Assembly: GCA_026387775.1 (NCBI GenBank)
Contig: JAPLLC010000078.1
Coordinates: 1 to 39,693, forward strand
DNA length: 39,693 nucleotides
Direction of reading: 5' to 3'
Source: Candidatus Methylomirabilota bacterium
GTDB lineage: Bacteria > Methylomirabilota > Methylomirabilia > Methylomirabilales > 2-02-FULL-66-22
How positions within the stretch are numbered: position 1 is the stretch's first letter; each line of letters begins with the position of its first letter. The position numbers and the translations under genes are program-made. Under the pieces are notes generated by a model, which did not search any database, had not been told where the DNA came from, and saw only the letters and a program-made list of their open reading frames with translations. Below, one piece after another: positions 16,637-25,688 of the stretch.

Positions 16637-17419
16637 ATGGATTACCAGGATCTAGTAAAGAGATTCTCGCTGGAAGGACAGACGGCTGTCATCACTGGGG
16701 CCGGAAGAGGCATCGGAAGGGGGCTGGCAATGGCGCTTGCCAAAGCCGGCGCAAATATTGTGGTGGTAGATATCATCGAGGAGAATGCGAAGAATACGGC
16801 GGCGCTTCTTGTCTCGAAGACCGGAATCAAAGCCTATCCGTATGTCGCCGATTTGCGCAACCCCCACAGGGCCAAGGAGTATGTCAAAGACATTCTGGGA
16901 GAGTGTGGGAAGATTGACATCGTGATAAATAACGCCGGCATACAGGTGCGAAAACCAGCCCTGGAGTTCACCCTGGAAGAGTGGAATAGCGTACTCAACA
17001 TCCATCTCACCGCATCGTTTGCAATGGCACAAGCGGTTGTCCCGGGAATGATCAAGCAGGGCGGGGGAAAAATCATCAACATCGCCTCCATCAACGGCGT
17101 CATAGCCATCCCGAACACCATCGCGTATACGGCTGCCAAGAGCGGGCTGGCCGGGTTGACTCGTGCCATGGCAGTGGAGTGGTCCCGGTTCAATGTGAGG
17201 ACCAATGCGATCGGTCCGGGATACTGTCGAACGGAACTCACAGAGAAGCTGTTTCAGGATCCTCAGAGGAGCGAGTGGGTCATGGGCCGGATCCCGATGA
17301 AGCGGCTGGCTGAACCCGAAGATGACCTCGGCTACGTGGCGGTGTTTCTGGCGTCTGAAGCCTCGGCCTACATCAATGGGCAAGTGATCTATGTCGACGG
17401 CGGCTGGCTCGCGTCGTAG
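16637..17419 (+). CDS. SDR-family NAD(P)-dependent oxidoreductase
   Basis: A 260-residue classical short-chain dehydrogenase/reductase. The cofactor motif TGAGRGIG is at 20-27, NNAG at 98-101, catalytic Ser at 151 and the Y-x-x-x-K pair at 164 and 168. The sequence is of the gluconate 5-dehydrogenase/3-oxoacyl reductase-like group; the substrate cannot be named. The ATG at 16637 has GAGGAG seven bases upstream and is preferred over a GTG at 16622. The region is less GC-rich than the neighbours, with AAG/AAT/ATA codons more frequent, hinting at separate origin. Its TAG stop is the first three bases of foldback element copy 2. Confidence 0.92.
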   Translation: MDYQDLVKRFSLEGQTAVITGAGRGIGRGLAMALAKAGANIVVVDIIEENAKNTAALLVSKTGIKAYPYVADLRNPHRAKEYVKDILGECGKIDIVINNAGIQVRKPALEFTLEEWNSVLNIHLTASFAMAQAVVPGMIKQGGGKIINIASINGVIAIPNTIAYTAAKSGLAGLTRAMAVEWSRFNVRTNAIGPGYCRTELTEKLFQDPQRSEWVMGRIPMKRLAEPEDDLGYVAVFLASEASAYINGQVIYVDGGWLAS

Positions 17420-17593
17420 CAGGCTGCTGAAAAAGGCCCATCTGCGGCGTTGGCGCGCTCGGGCACTCGTTGCGGCGTACCTGGAGTACGCCTGGACCCA
17501 CCTACGGTGGGTACCCCGCCCTTCGTGAGCCGCCTTGCATCTGGACCTTTTTGAGCAGCCTGGGCGAAGATGGGGGGTTTCAGCATCCTGCTG
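17417..17593 (+). repeat. MITE-like foldback element, copy 2
   Basis: A 177-base copy starting TAGCAGGCTGCTGAAAAAGG and ending GTTTCAGCATCCTGCTG. It is longer than the other copies because of about 20 extra central bases that include ACCCACC-TAC-GGTGGGT, a further small hairpin. Its first three bases are the SDR stop codon. The outer ends and the inner AAAAAGG/CCTTTTT pair match copy 1. Confidence 0.87.
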
Positions 17594-17661
17594 AGTCGAC
17601 AGGCGCGGGAGGTTACCGGTTCGAGTGAAGGGGGTTGCCTCGCTTTCTCAGGAGAGCAAAG

Positions 17662-18741
17662 ATGGCAGGTCCGTCGAGTGTCGAAGGGAAGACCGATCGC
17701 TACAATCGCTTCTGGGACCGCTCCGCGGTGGAACGACCGCTGATCGGATTCTCCGTCGGCGGGTGGTTTCCGCTGCAGAGCTACCGCGCCATGCAGAAGC
17801 TCCGCGGCAAGCCGAGGCTCGTTCCGGACGATCTGCACCCCGAGGAGCTCCTGGCCGATTACGAGGGGGTCGTCGGCCTGTGGGACGGGGTCGATGACGA
17901 CATGATCCGCGGCGTGGCCCCGATCCCGCCGTTCCCCTGGTTAGAGGCGATGCTCGGCTGCCGGGTCCAGATCGGCAACGAGTCGGTCTGGGCGGAAGAG
18001 GGAGGGTTCGCGTACGTCGATCTCCCACGGATCGATTTTTCCGACGGGAATCCCTGGCGCCGGAAATACCTGGAATTCGTCACCGTGCTCCGGGATCGCT
18101 TTGGCAATCGGATCCCGGTTGGCCAGCCTATCCTGCGAGGTCCGTCCGACATGATCGCCGCGATGCGCGGCTCGTCGGAGATGATCTTCGACCTCTACGA
18201 TCACCCACAGGACTTCCTGCGCTTGGCCGCATACTGCTCGGACTTCGCGATCGGCCTGGTAAACGCGCAGCATGCCATCACGGGCCCCTTCGCCGGCGGA
18301 TACCTGATCGAGCAACTCGGTCTCTGGGCCCCGGATCGGCTAGCCAGGCTGCAGGAGGATTCGTCGGCCCTCTTTTCCCCCGATCTGTACGCCGCCCTCT
18401 TGCAGCCGTGGGACCGGCGGATGGCGGAGGCGTTCCCCTACGCCGCCATCCACCTCCACTCCTCCTCGCTGTTCCTCTTGGATCGCATCCTCGACGTGGA
18501 GGCGCTCCGCTGCATCCAGATCAACAAGGACGTCGGGAACACTGCCGTCGCGGAGATGATGCCATTCTTCCGGATGGTCCAGGCGCGGCGGCGAAGCCTC
18601 CTGATTCGGGGGAAGCTCGACCTCGAAGATCTGGCGCTCCTCCGGTCGCACCTCTCGCCGGACGGCCTGTACCTCCAGATCGTCGTCGAGACGGCCGCCG
18701 AGGCGCGGCGACTCCGGGAGTTCTTTGCGCCCTGGGTCTAA
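17662..18741 (+). CDS. Uroporphyrinogen decarboxylase (UroD/MtaA)-superfamily protein
   Basis: A 359-residue soluble protein that looks like a distant member of the UroD-like TIM-barrel superfamily, which includes uroporphyrinogen decarboxylase and corrinoid methyltransferases. Supporting parts are VERPLIGFSVGGW near the start, VGQPILRGPSDMIAAMRG in the middle, and AAIHLHSSSLFLLDRIL followed by VNKD-like INKDVGN. I see no HxC zinc site of the kind used by MtaA-type methyltransferases, so a heme or methyl-transfer role is not supported directly. The ATG at 17662 has AGGAG eight bases upstream. It sits between foldback copies 2 and 3; its TAA stop forms the first bases of copy 3. Confidence 0.75.
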   Translation: MAGPSSVEGKTDRYNRFWDRSAVERPLIGFSVGGWFPLQSYRAMQKLRGKPRLVPDDLHPEELLADYEGVVGLWDGVDDDMIRGVAPIPPFPWLEAMLGCRVQIGNESVWAEEGGFAYVDLPRIDFSDGNPWRRKYLEFVTVLRDRFGNRIPVGQPILRGPSDMIAAMRGSSEMIFDLYDHPQDFLRLAAYCSDFAIGLVNAQHAITGPFAGGYLIEQLGLWAPDRLARLQEDSSALFSPDLYAALLQPWDRRMAEAFPYAAIHLHSSSLFLLDRILDVEALRCIQINKDVGNTAVAEMMPFFRMVQARRRSLLIRGKLDLEDLALLRSHLSPDGLYLQIVVETAAEARRLREFFAPWV

Positions 18742-18893
18742 CAGGCTGCTGAAAAAGGCCCATCTGCTGCGTTGGCTTGCTCGGGCACTCGCTGCGGCGT
18801 ACCCAGTGTACGCCTCACTCGGCCATCGCGCGCCGCCTTGCATCTGGACCTTTTTGAGCAGCCTGGGTGAAGGCGAGTTATTCAGTAGCCTGC
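18739..18893 (+). repeat. MITE-like foldback element, copy 3
   Basis: A 155-base copy starting TAACAGGCTGCTGAAAAAGG and ending TTATTCAGTAGCCTGC; it has diverged most at the right end. The inner inverted pair and the GGCGTAC/GTACGCC core are kept. Its first three bases are the TAA stop of the UroD-like gene. The 213 bases between it and lysA hold no gene I can support. Confidence 0.86.
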
Positions 18894-19106
18894 CAGGCTG
18901 CACCGCCCGCCATCGCTGATCGGCGCCCCATCAACCCGCCTTCTTCTGACCTGGCACGGTCGCCGCATTTCGCTTGACGCCGGCCGGGGTCGTGTTGCAT
19001 CTTTCCGGAGGTCTGTTCCACTCTCGCCGAGCCGGGCAGGTCCCGACGCATCGTGCGCCGCGACCGCGCGGATCGGAGCATCTGTCACCCACACCCCAGC
19101 GAGCCC

Positions 19107-20369
19107 ATGACCACAAAGACCGTACCCTTCACGAAAGAGCGGGCGGAGGGGATCGCGGCGGCGTTTCCGACCCCCTTCCACATCTATGACGAGCGAGCCA
19201 TTCGAACGAATGCTCGTGAGCTCAAGCGCGCGTTTGCCGCCTTCGACGGCTTCATCAATTATTTTGCCGTCAAAGCCCTGCCGAACCCGTACATCCTCGC
19301 AATCCTCAAGGCCGAGGGGTTCGGGGCGGACTGCTCCAGCCTTCCCGAGCTCCTGCTGGCGGAACGGGTCGGGATCACGGGCGAACGCATCATGTTCACC
19401 TCCAACGACACGCCCGCCACCGAGTTTCGCGAGGCGCGACGGCTTGGGGCCGTCATCAACCTCGACGACATCAGCCACATCGACTGCGTCGAGAAGGCGT
19501 GCGGGATTCCCGAGCTCGTCTCCTGCCGGTACAACCCGGGCCCGCTCAAGGAAGGCAACGCCATCATCGGGAAGCCGGAGGAGGCGAAATACGGCTTCAC
19601 CCGCGAGCAGCTCCTTGCCGGATACGCCAGTCTCAAGGCGAGGGGGGCCACTCGCTTCGGGCTGCACACGATGGTCGCCTCGAACGAGCTCGACCCGGCG
19701 TACTTCGTGGAGACGGCGCGACTCCTCTTCGATCTCGCGGTCGAGATCAAGCAGCGCCTCGGGATCCGGATGGAGCTGGTCAATATCGGCGGCGGGGTCG
19801 GCATCCCGTACCGACCCGACCAGGAACCGGTGCCGTACGATCGCGTCGCGGCAGGGATCCAGAAGGCCTACGGCGACCTCATCGTGCGAAACGGGCTGCA
19901 CCCGGTCAGGCTCGCCATGGAGTGCGGTCGGGTCGTCACCGGACCCTATGGGTGGCTGGTGACGCGGGTGATCCACCTGAAGGAGACCTACCGACGATAC
20001 GTCGGCACGGACGCCAGCATGGCGAACCTGATGCGCCCCGGCATCTACGGGGCATATCATCACATCACCGTGCTGGGCAAGGAGTCCGCGCCTGCGACCG
20101 CGACCTACGATGTGACGGGAAGCCTGTGCGAGAACAACGATAAGTTCGCCATCCAGCGGCGCCTGCCAGAAATCGCGATCGGCGATCTCCTCGCCATCCA
20201 CGACTCCGGCGCGCACGGCTGGGCGATGGGTTTCAACTACAACGGCAAGCTCCGCTCCGCGGAACTCCTCCTGCGCGAGGACGGGACCGTGCGCCTGATC
20301 CGCCGCGCCGAGACCGTGGAGGACTATTTCCGCACGCTGGATTTCGCCGGCCTGGACTCTTTCAAGTAG
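19107..20369 (+). CDS. lysA: Diaminopimelate decarboxylase-type PLP enzyme (LysA family)
   Basis: A 420-residue fold-type III PLP decarboxylase. The PLP lysine is K56 in NYFAVKALPN; the phosphate-binding GGGVG is at 228-232, ECGR at 272-275, and a GSLCENNDKFA motif provides the C/D pair of the second active-site half. This is the family that makes lysine from meso-diaminopimelate, but related enzymes act on ornithine, arginine or carboxynorspermidine, so the substrate is likely rather than proven. The ATG at 19107 begins the homologous part. Its 3' end faces the class III aminotransferase across 48 bases. Confidence 0.82.
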   Translation: MTTKTVPFTKERAEGIAAAFPTPFHIYDERAIRTNARELKRAFAAFDGFINYFAVKALPNPYILAILKAEGFGADCSSLPELLLAERVGITGERIMFTSNDTPATEFREARRLGAVINLDDISHIDCVEKACGIPELVSCRYNPGPLKEGNAIIGKPEEAKYGFTREQLLAGYASLKARGATRFGLHTMVASNELDPAYFVETARLLFDLAVEIKQRLGIRMELVNIGGGVGIPYRPDQEPVPYDRVAAGIQKAYGDLIVRNGLHPVRLAMECGRVVTGPYGWLVTRVIHLKETYRRYVGTDASMANLMRPGIYGAYHHITVLGKESAPATATYDVTGSLCENNDKFAIQRRLPEIAIGDLLAIHDSGAHGWAMGFNYNGKLRSAELLLREDGTVRLIRRAETVEDYFRTLDFAGLDSFK

Positions 20370-20417
20370 GACGCCCAGCAGGGCGAGCGGTGCCCGCCCA
20401 TTCCGCCGGTCCTTCGG

Positions 20418-21749
20418 TTACTGGCTCCCCATCGCTCGGACCTCTGCCGTGATGCAGGCATCCAGGATGCGCACCGCCTCGTCGATCTCCTCGCGCTGGA
20501 TTATCAGCGGCGGCGCGAGTTCAATCGCGGACCCGGCGCTCCGGATGAGCAGCCCCTGCTGCCGGGCGCGCGCGACGAGCCGCGCCAGACCCTCCTCCGG
20601 GAAGGGGGCCCGCGTCGTCTTCCGGCTGGTGAGCTCGATGGCCAGCCACAAGCCGGTCCCCCGCACGGCGCCCACGATCGGATGCCGCTCCAGCGGGCCG
20701 AGCTGCTCCAGGAAGTAGCGCCCCATCGCCGCGGCGTGCTGGACCAACTGTTCGCGCTCGATGATTTCCAGGTTCTTCAGCGCGGCGGCACAGGCGACCG
20801 GATGGTTGCCGTAGGTATGGATGTGCTGGAGGATCTCGATGGGCGCCTGGACGGCGTCGGTGACGCCGACGCCCCCCAGCGGGATGTACCCACTCGACAG
20901 CCCCTTGGCCATCGTGATCAGGTCCGGCGCGACCCCGAAGTGGTCGGCCCCGAACCAGGTGCCGGTCCGGCCAAACCCGCAGATGACCTCATCGAGGATC
21001 AGCAGAATGCCGTACTTCTCGCAGAGCGTCTTGATGATCGGCCAGTACTCGGGAGGCGGGGCATAGGCCCCGAAACCCTGCTGAATGGGCTCCCCGAGAA
21101 AGGCCGAGATCTGGGCCGGATCTTCGAATTCGATCACGCGCTCGACATCCCGGGCGCACGCGATCTCGCACGCCGGATAGGTGAGGTGCACGGGACAGCG
21201 ATAGCAATACGGGGACTCGACAAAGACCATCCCGGGGGCCAGGGGCTCCATGATGTGCCGCATGGGCAGGACCAGCCCCATCGCGCGCAAGGCGCCGCCG
21301 GTGGTCCCATGATAGGAGCCGCGCCGGACCAGCACCTTGGCCCGCGTCGCATCGCCCCGAAAGACGTGGTAATGCCGGGCGAGCTTCAGGGCGGCCTCGA
21401 CCGCTTCCGAGCCATCACAGACAAACAAGAAGCGCGAGATCTGGCCGGGGGCCAGCCGGGCGAGCACGTCGGCGAGCTGGAGGGCTGGCCGGGTCGCCCA
21501 CTGCACCGGGGTGAAATAGGGGAGGGCGCAGATCTGGTCGTAAACCGCCTGGGCCATTTCTTGTCGGCCGTACCCGATGTGCACGGGACGGGTCATCCCG
21601 GCTTCGAGATCCAGATAGCTCTTCCCGGTCTGATCCACCACCCGCACCCCCGTCCCCGCGACCATGATGGGGATGCCCTCCTTCAGCCGCGCTTTCGGTG
21701 TGCGATAGAGCAGCAGATGGGCGTCTTCCCCGACGTGTGTGGGCTCCAT
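20418..21749 (-). CDS. Class III PLP-dependent aminotransferase
   Basis: A 443-residue fold-type I aminotransferase acting on omega-amino groups. CDGSEAVEAALKLAR at 111-125 binds the cofactor phosphate, GSYHGTT at 144-150, the PLP-binding aspartate is D253 in ILDEVICGFGRTG, and the Schiff-base lysine is K282 in TMAKGLSSGYIPLGG. A Cys-rich stretch at 182-198 (C182, C185, C194, C198) could bind a metal or structure a loop. The ATG at 21749 has GAGGAGG seven bases upstream. Substrates could be GABA, beta-alanine, putrescine or lysine-type amines; the convergent LysA-type neighbour hints at diamine or amino acid turnover. Confidence 0.9.
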   Translation of the reverse strand: MEPTHVGEDAHLLLYRTPKARLKEGIPIMVAGTGVRVVDQTGKSYLDLEAGMTRPVHIGYGRQEMAQAVYDQICALPYFTPVQWATRPALQLADVLARLAPGQISRFLFVCDGSEAVEAALKLARHYHVFRGDATRAKVLVRRGSYHGTTGGALRAMGLVLPMRHIMEPLAPGMVFVESPYCYRCPVHLTYPACEIACARDVERVIEFEDPAQISAFLGEPIQQGFGAYAPPPEYWPIIKTLCEKYGILLILDEVICGFGRTGTWFGADHFGVAPDLITMAKGLSSGYIPLGGVGVTDAVQAPIEILQHIHTYGNHPVACAAALKNLEIIEREQLVQHAAAMGRYFLEQLGPLERHPIVGAVRGTGLWLAIELTSRKTTRAPFPEEGLARLVARARQQGLLIRSAGSAIELAPPLIIQREEIDEAVRILDACITAEVRAMGSQ

Positions 21750-21787
21750 CCGGTTTCCTCCTCACCCCTCTTATCTTCCTCGCCTCG

Positions 21788-22516
21788 CTAGTACTTCCAT
21801 TCCTCATGCGCGAGCGGCGCACGATTCAGTTCGGCGCGGAAGACCCGCCAGGCAGGCAGATGCGTATCCATGATGGATGCGAATCGGTCATTGTGATGCG
21901 GCTCGATCAGATGAGCCAGCTCATGCACGACGAGATACTCCAGGCACTGTACCGGCTTCTTCGCCAGCTCCAGATTCAGCCAGATTCGGCCGGCATCCAG
22001 GCTGCAGCTTCCCCACTTGGTCTTCATCTTCTTGATCCCCGAGCCGACCGCATGAACGCCGAGAGCCGCCTCCCACTTCGTCAGTAGCGGGGGAATCAAT
22101 TCACGCAGCCGCACACGATACCAGTGGTGTAATACCCGCTCGCGCTCCGTCGCGTCCAAGTCTCTACGGACGTGCAGTTCGAGGATACTGCGGTGCCGCA
22201 ACACCACTCGGCCGGGACCGCCGCTCGCCACCACCCGCAGCCGGTAGCGGCGCCCGAGAAAGTAGTGACTCTCACCGCTGACCATCTCGCGCTGGGACTG
22301 GCGTGGCTGGGCGGAAAATCTCGCCTGCTGCCGTTTGATCCATCCAAGCTTGCCCACGACCGCAAGCCGCACCGCCGGGTCCAGCACGGCCAGCGGCGCG
22401 GCCACGCGCACCCGGCCGTGCGGGGGATAAACGCCCAGATGCAGGTTCTTGATCGCCTTCCGGACGATAGACACCCGGATGCCGCTGACAGTAATGTGGG
22501 ATGTCTCAATACTCAT
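21788..22516 (-). CDS. YgjP/SprT-like zinc metallopeptidase (restriction-operon accessory)
   Basis: A 242-residue member of the YgjP-like (DUF45) metallopeptidase group. The zinc motif HELAH is at 198-202, followed by HHNDRF with the probable third ligand H207/H208, and the upstream KTKWGSCS is the family hallmark. Start overlaps the hsdR stop by 11 bases, so it is translationally coupled to the type I restriction operon. Genes of this family recur next to hsdR in many genomes; whether they process the restriction subunit or act on other proteins is not known. Confidence 0.88.
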   Translation of the reverse strand: MSIETSHITVSGIRVSIVRKAIKNLHLGVYPPHGRVRVAAPLAVLDPAVRLAVVGKLGWIKRQQARFSAQPRQSQREMVSGESHYFLGRRYRLRVVASGGPGRVVLRHRSILELHVRRDLDATERERVLHHWYRVRLRELIPPLLTKWEAALGVHAVGSGIKKMKTKWGSCSLDAGRIWLNLELAKKPVQCLEYLVVHELAHLIEPHHNDRFASIMDTHLPAWRVFRAELNRAPLAHEEWKY

Positions 22517-25500
22517 TCTGGTTCTTTACGAGTTCAAGGATCGTATCGACCAGTTGATCGCTCGGCTCGCCATCCTTGGCCGCATAGTCCGCCTGTTCTT
22601 CTTGAACGAACAGCGGCTGAGCGTATCCTGTTCCTTCGCTACCTCGGGTGCCCGCCTTCTGGAATGCCTCCTTGATCGCCAGCCTCACCCTCTTGACCTT
22701 GAAGGGATTGCTCCGCCAATCGTCTTGCCTGTTTGTCCGAACTGCCTGATCCACCGCCAACGCCAGCACCTCGTTGCTGCCGAGGTTGTCATACAGCGCC
22801 CGCATGGCAGCCGTGTTCAACGATTTCGGATATGCCTCCCCACCTGGTCCGTTCTTTGCCAGCCTCGTCAGCGCCACGATCTTTGCCAGATAAGTGGCGT
22901 AATCGAGCGCCTCCTGCTTGCGCTGCGCGATCAGGGCATCCAGCAACTCGGACATCTTCTCGTAATATTTCGGATTGATCGGCGATTCGTCGATGATCAG
23001 CTTGCGGACGTTGTTCTCGATGGTCTCCGCCGAAGCATCCGGGTTGTTGCGAAGACCGTCGGGCAGGGCCGTCACCGCCTCTCCGCCACGCTCCACGATG
23101 AGCTGTACCAGCGACAGATCGTCGAAGGCGGACACCTTCTCGCTCTCCTCGGCCCGGATATACGTATCGATTAGGTGCCGCATCGCCGGCTCGTACCGCT
23201 TCAGGTCGATGGCGTCGCCGCTGTGTAGCTTTACCTCGGTGCGCAAGTTCTCGGCGCGCGTAACTTCCTGCTTGATTGCTTCCGCCTCGGCCGCGCTGTA
23301 CCCGGCCTCGGTCATCTCGCTGGCCAGGTTGGCGTAGGCCCGCACCAGCGCAGCGGTCAGCTTGTACAGCGACAGGCGTTGCGGCTCGTTGGTCTTGAGC
23401 TCCGCGGCGTTGCCGGATTCCTTCGACGAAAAATAGCGGAGGAAGGCCGCCTGGTCTTTGGGCATCTCCACCGGCTCACAGAGGGCGCGGACTGCCTCCA
23501 GCGCCTCTTCAAGGCGTTCCTTTGCCTTGCCTAGCCGGTCTTCAAGCAGCCCAGCCACGTCTGCCTCGTCGTACCCATCAAACGCCCCGGAGGTGTAGGC
23601 GTGGACCGCTCCTTCGAGGCTCTTGAACAGATCCTTATAGTCGATGATGTAGCCGTATTCCTTGTCCTCGCCGTCCAGCCGGTTCACCCGGCAGATCGCC
23701 TGGAACAACCCGTGATCGCGCATCTGCTTGTCGATGTACAGGTAGGTGGCAGGCGGCGCATCAAAGCCAGTCAAGAGCTTGTCCACCACGATCAGCAGCT
23801 TCAACTGACCCGGTTCGTCGATGAACTTCTTCTTCGCCGCCAGCTCGAACTCCTCGGCCCGCTTTACCGCGGCCTCCGGCGGCTCGTTGAACCAGTCGGC
23901 CAGCATCTTCTGGTAGATGGCGTATTCCTGAAGCTTCTCGGTTTCCCCCTCCCCGGACTCCTCGCCCTTGATGCTCGCCGTGGACGGCACGTAGGACGTC
24001 ACGATGGCGCACTTGCCGTGCAGATCGGTCTTATCGAACAGCTCGAAGAGCTTGCACGCCTCGTAAATGCTCCCGGCGACGAGCATAGCATTGCCGCGCC
24101 CGCTTTGCAGCCGGTCGCGGGTCTCCATATCCAGCAGGATGTCGGCGACGATCTTCCCCAGCCGCGACTGGCTGGAGAGCACTTTCTGCATCGTGCCCCA
24201 GCGCTGCTTGAGCTGCGCCTTGGCCAGCGGCGTCAGCCCCTTCGTCTTGGCCTCGAACCACTGATCGATCTTCACCTGAGAGGTGATGTTCTGGTCGATG
24301 TCCCGCGCCTCGTAGCGCAGGTCGAGCACCACCTTGTCGTTCACCGCCTCGTTGAATTTGTACGTATGGATGTATCGTCCGAAGATCTCGATGCTCTTCT
24401 GCTTGTCGGCCTTCAGCAGCGGCGTGCCGGTGAAGCCGATGAAGACCGCCCCGGGCAGGATGCCTTTCATCGCCTCGTGCAGCTTGCCGGATTGCGTGCG
24501 ATGGCACTCATCCACGAAGACGAAGAGGCTGCCCTTGGCCTTGAAATCGGACGGCAGGGCTTTCTTCATCTGCTCGATGAACTCGGCGGCCCCCTCCGCG
24601 TCCTCGTCGTCCTTCCCGCCGAACTTGTGGATCAGCGAGCAGAGCAGCCACGGTTTCGTGGCATTGAGCTGGGCGATCAGGTCCGCGCCGCTCGTCGTTC
24701 GAACGATGTCCTCGTTCACCCCCTTGAACACCTTCTCGATCTGCTCGTCCAGCTCCGTGCGGTCGGTCACGATAAGGACGCGGGGATCGGTCACGTGCTC
24801 TCGAATCCACTTGGCCAGCCACACCATGACCAGACTCTTGCCACTCCCCTGGGTATGCCAGATGATGCCGCCCTCGCGCCGCTGGACGAAGGCCTGGGCG
24901 GCGTGGACTCCGAAGTACTGGCTGTGCCGGCAGAGCTTCTTGATCCCGGCGTCGAAGACTATGAAGTTATGGATCAGATCGAGGAAGCGCGCCTTGGCGC
25001 ACATTTGCGTCAGGGGCCGATCGAGCAGGTTCTCGATGGGGCTGTTTTCTTTCCAAGTTAGGTAATAGCTCTCCGGCGTCTGGATCGTGCCATAGCGCAG
25101 GCCCTCGGTATCGTTGCCCGCCATCACCCACTGCATGGTCGAGAAGAACGGCTGGATGAACTCCTTCTTCTGGTTGTCCAGGTTCTGGCGGATCCCCTCG
25201 GCCACGGACACGGTGGAGCGCTTCAGTTCCAAGACGCCGAGCGCGATGCCGTTGACGTAGAGCACGATGTCCGGACGCTTGGTGCTGGCCTTGGCGTCCG
25301 CCCCGGCGACTGTTACCTCCTCGGCGATGGCGAAGTGATTCTTCTCCGGTTCCTTCCAGTCCACCAGCCAGACGGTGACCATATTCTCGCCCACATCGGG
25401 CCGCACCTTCACACCGTAGCGGAGGAGACCATAGACGGCGCGATTACGGTCGTAGAGGCTCTTGCTGGTGTCGCCGGCGGCTTTCTCCAGCTCGTATAGC

Positions 25501-25685
25501 GCCTTGGCGATCAGACTATCGGAGTGGCCTTTCGTCTTCAGGAAGGACCGCAGCAGAACCGGCTCGATGTTGCAGTTGCCCTCGCGGTCGGTCCAGTCGC
25601 CCAGATAGTCGTAGCCCAGCGTCTCGCGGAACAGCTTCACCACGCGCCACTGAGTCTTCTTCTCGATCTGGCCAATAGTGGTCAT
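22506..25685 (-). CDS. hsdR: Type I restriction enzyme R subunit
   Basis: A 1059-residue motor-nuclease subunit. It joins HsdM and HsdS, translocates DNA with ATP and cleaves it at a distance. The N-terminal PD-(D/E)xK nuclease shows PDI at 138-140 and ELK at 153-155. Walker A is TQGSGKS at 278-284, the DEAD-type box is DECH at 392-395, and the second helicase lobe includes LLIVVDKLLTGFDAP and ICRVNRLD. The C-terminal third is the helical assembly domain. No frameshift is visible, so it should be active. The ATG at 25685 comes three bases after the stop of the four-helix-bundle gene. Confidence 0.96.
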   Translation of the reverse strand: MTTIGQIEKKTQWRVVKLFRETLGYDYLGDWTDREGNCNIEPVLLRSFLKTKGHSDSLIAKALYELEKAAGDTSKSLYDRNRAVYGLLRYGVKVRPDVGENMVTVWLVDWKEPEKNHFAIAEEVTVAGADAKASTKRPDIVLYVNGIALGVLELKRSTVSVAEGIRQNLDNQKKEFIQPFFSTMQWVMAGNDTEGLRYGTIQTPESYYLTWKENSPIENLLDRPLTQMCAKARFLDLIHNFIVFDAGIKKLCRHSQYFGVHAAQAFVQRREGGIIWHTQGSGKSLVMVWLAKWIREHVTDPRVLIVTDRTELDEQIEKVFKGVNEDIVRTTSGADLIAQLNATKPWLLCSLIHKFGGKDDEDAEGAAEFIEQMKKALPSDFKAKGSLFVFVDECHRTQSGKLHEAMKGILPGAVFIGFTGTPLLKADKQKSIEIFGRYIHTYKFNEAVNDKVVLDLRYEARDIDQNITSQVKIDQWFEAKTKGLTPLAKAQLKQRWGTMQKVLSSQSRLGKIVADILLDMETRDRLQSGRGNAMLVAGSIYEACKLFELFDKTDLHGKCAIVTSYVPSTASIKGEESGEGETEKLQEYAIYQKMLADWFNEPPEAAVKRAEEFELAAKKKFIDEPGQLKLLIVVDKLLTGFDAPPATYLYIDKQMRDHGLFQAICRVNRLDGEDKEYGYIIDYKDLFKSLEGAVHAYTSGAFDGYDEADVAGLLEDRLGKAKERLEEALEAVRALCEPVEMPKDQAAFLRYFSSKESGNAAELKTNEPQRLSLYKLTAALVRAYANLASEMTEAGYSAAEAEAIKQEVTRAENLRTEVKLHSGDAIDLKRYEPAMRHLIDTYIRAEESEKVSAFDDLSLVQLIVERGGEAVTALPDGLRNNPDASAETIENNVRKLIIDESPINPKYYEKMSELLDALIAQRKQEALDYATYLAKIVALTRLAKNGPGGEAYPKSLNTAAMRALYDNLGSNEVLALAVDQAVRTNRQDDWRSNPFKVKRVRLAIKEAFQKAGTRGSEGTGYAQPLFVQEEQADYAAKDGEPSDQLVDTILELVKNQNEY

Positions 25686-25688
25686 GGT

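Noticed and set aside
18894..19106. Sigma54-type promoter (TGGCACG near 18953) before lysA
   Set aside because: The -12 half does not match TTGCA and no enhancer-binding regulator is nearby.
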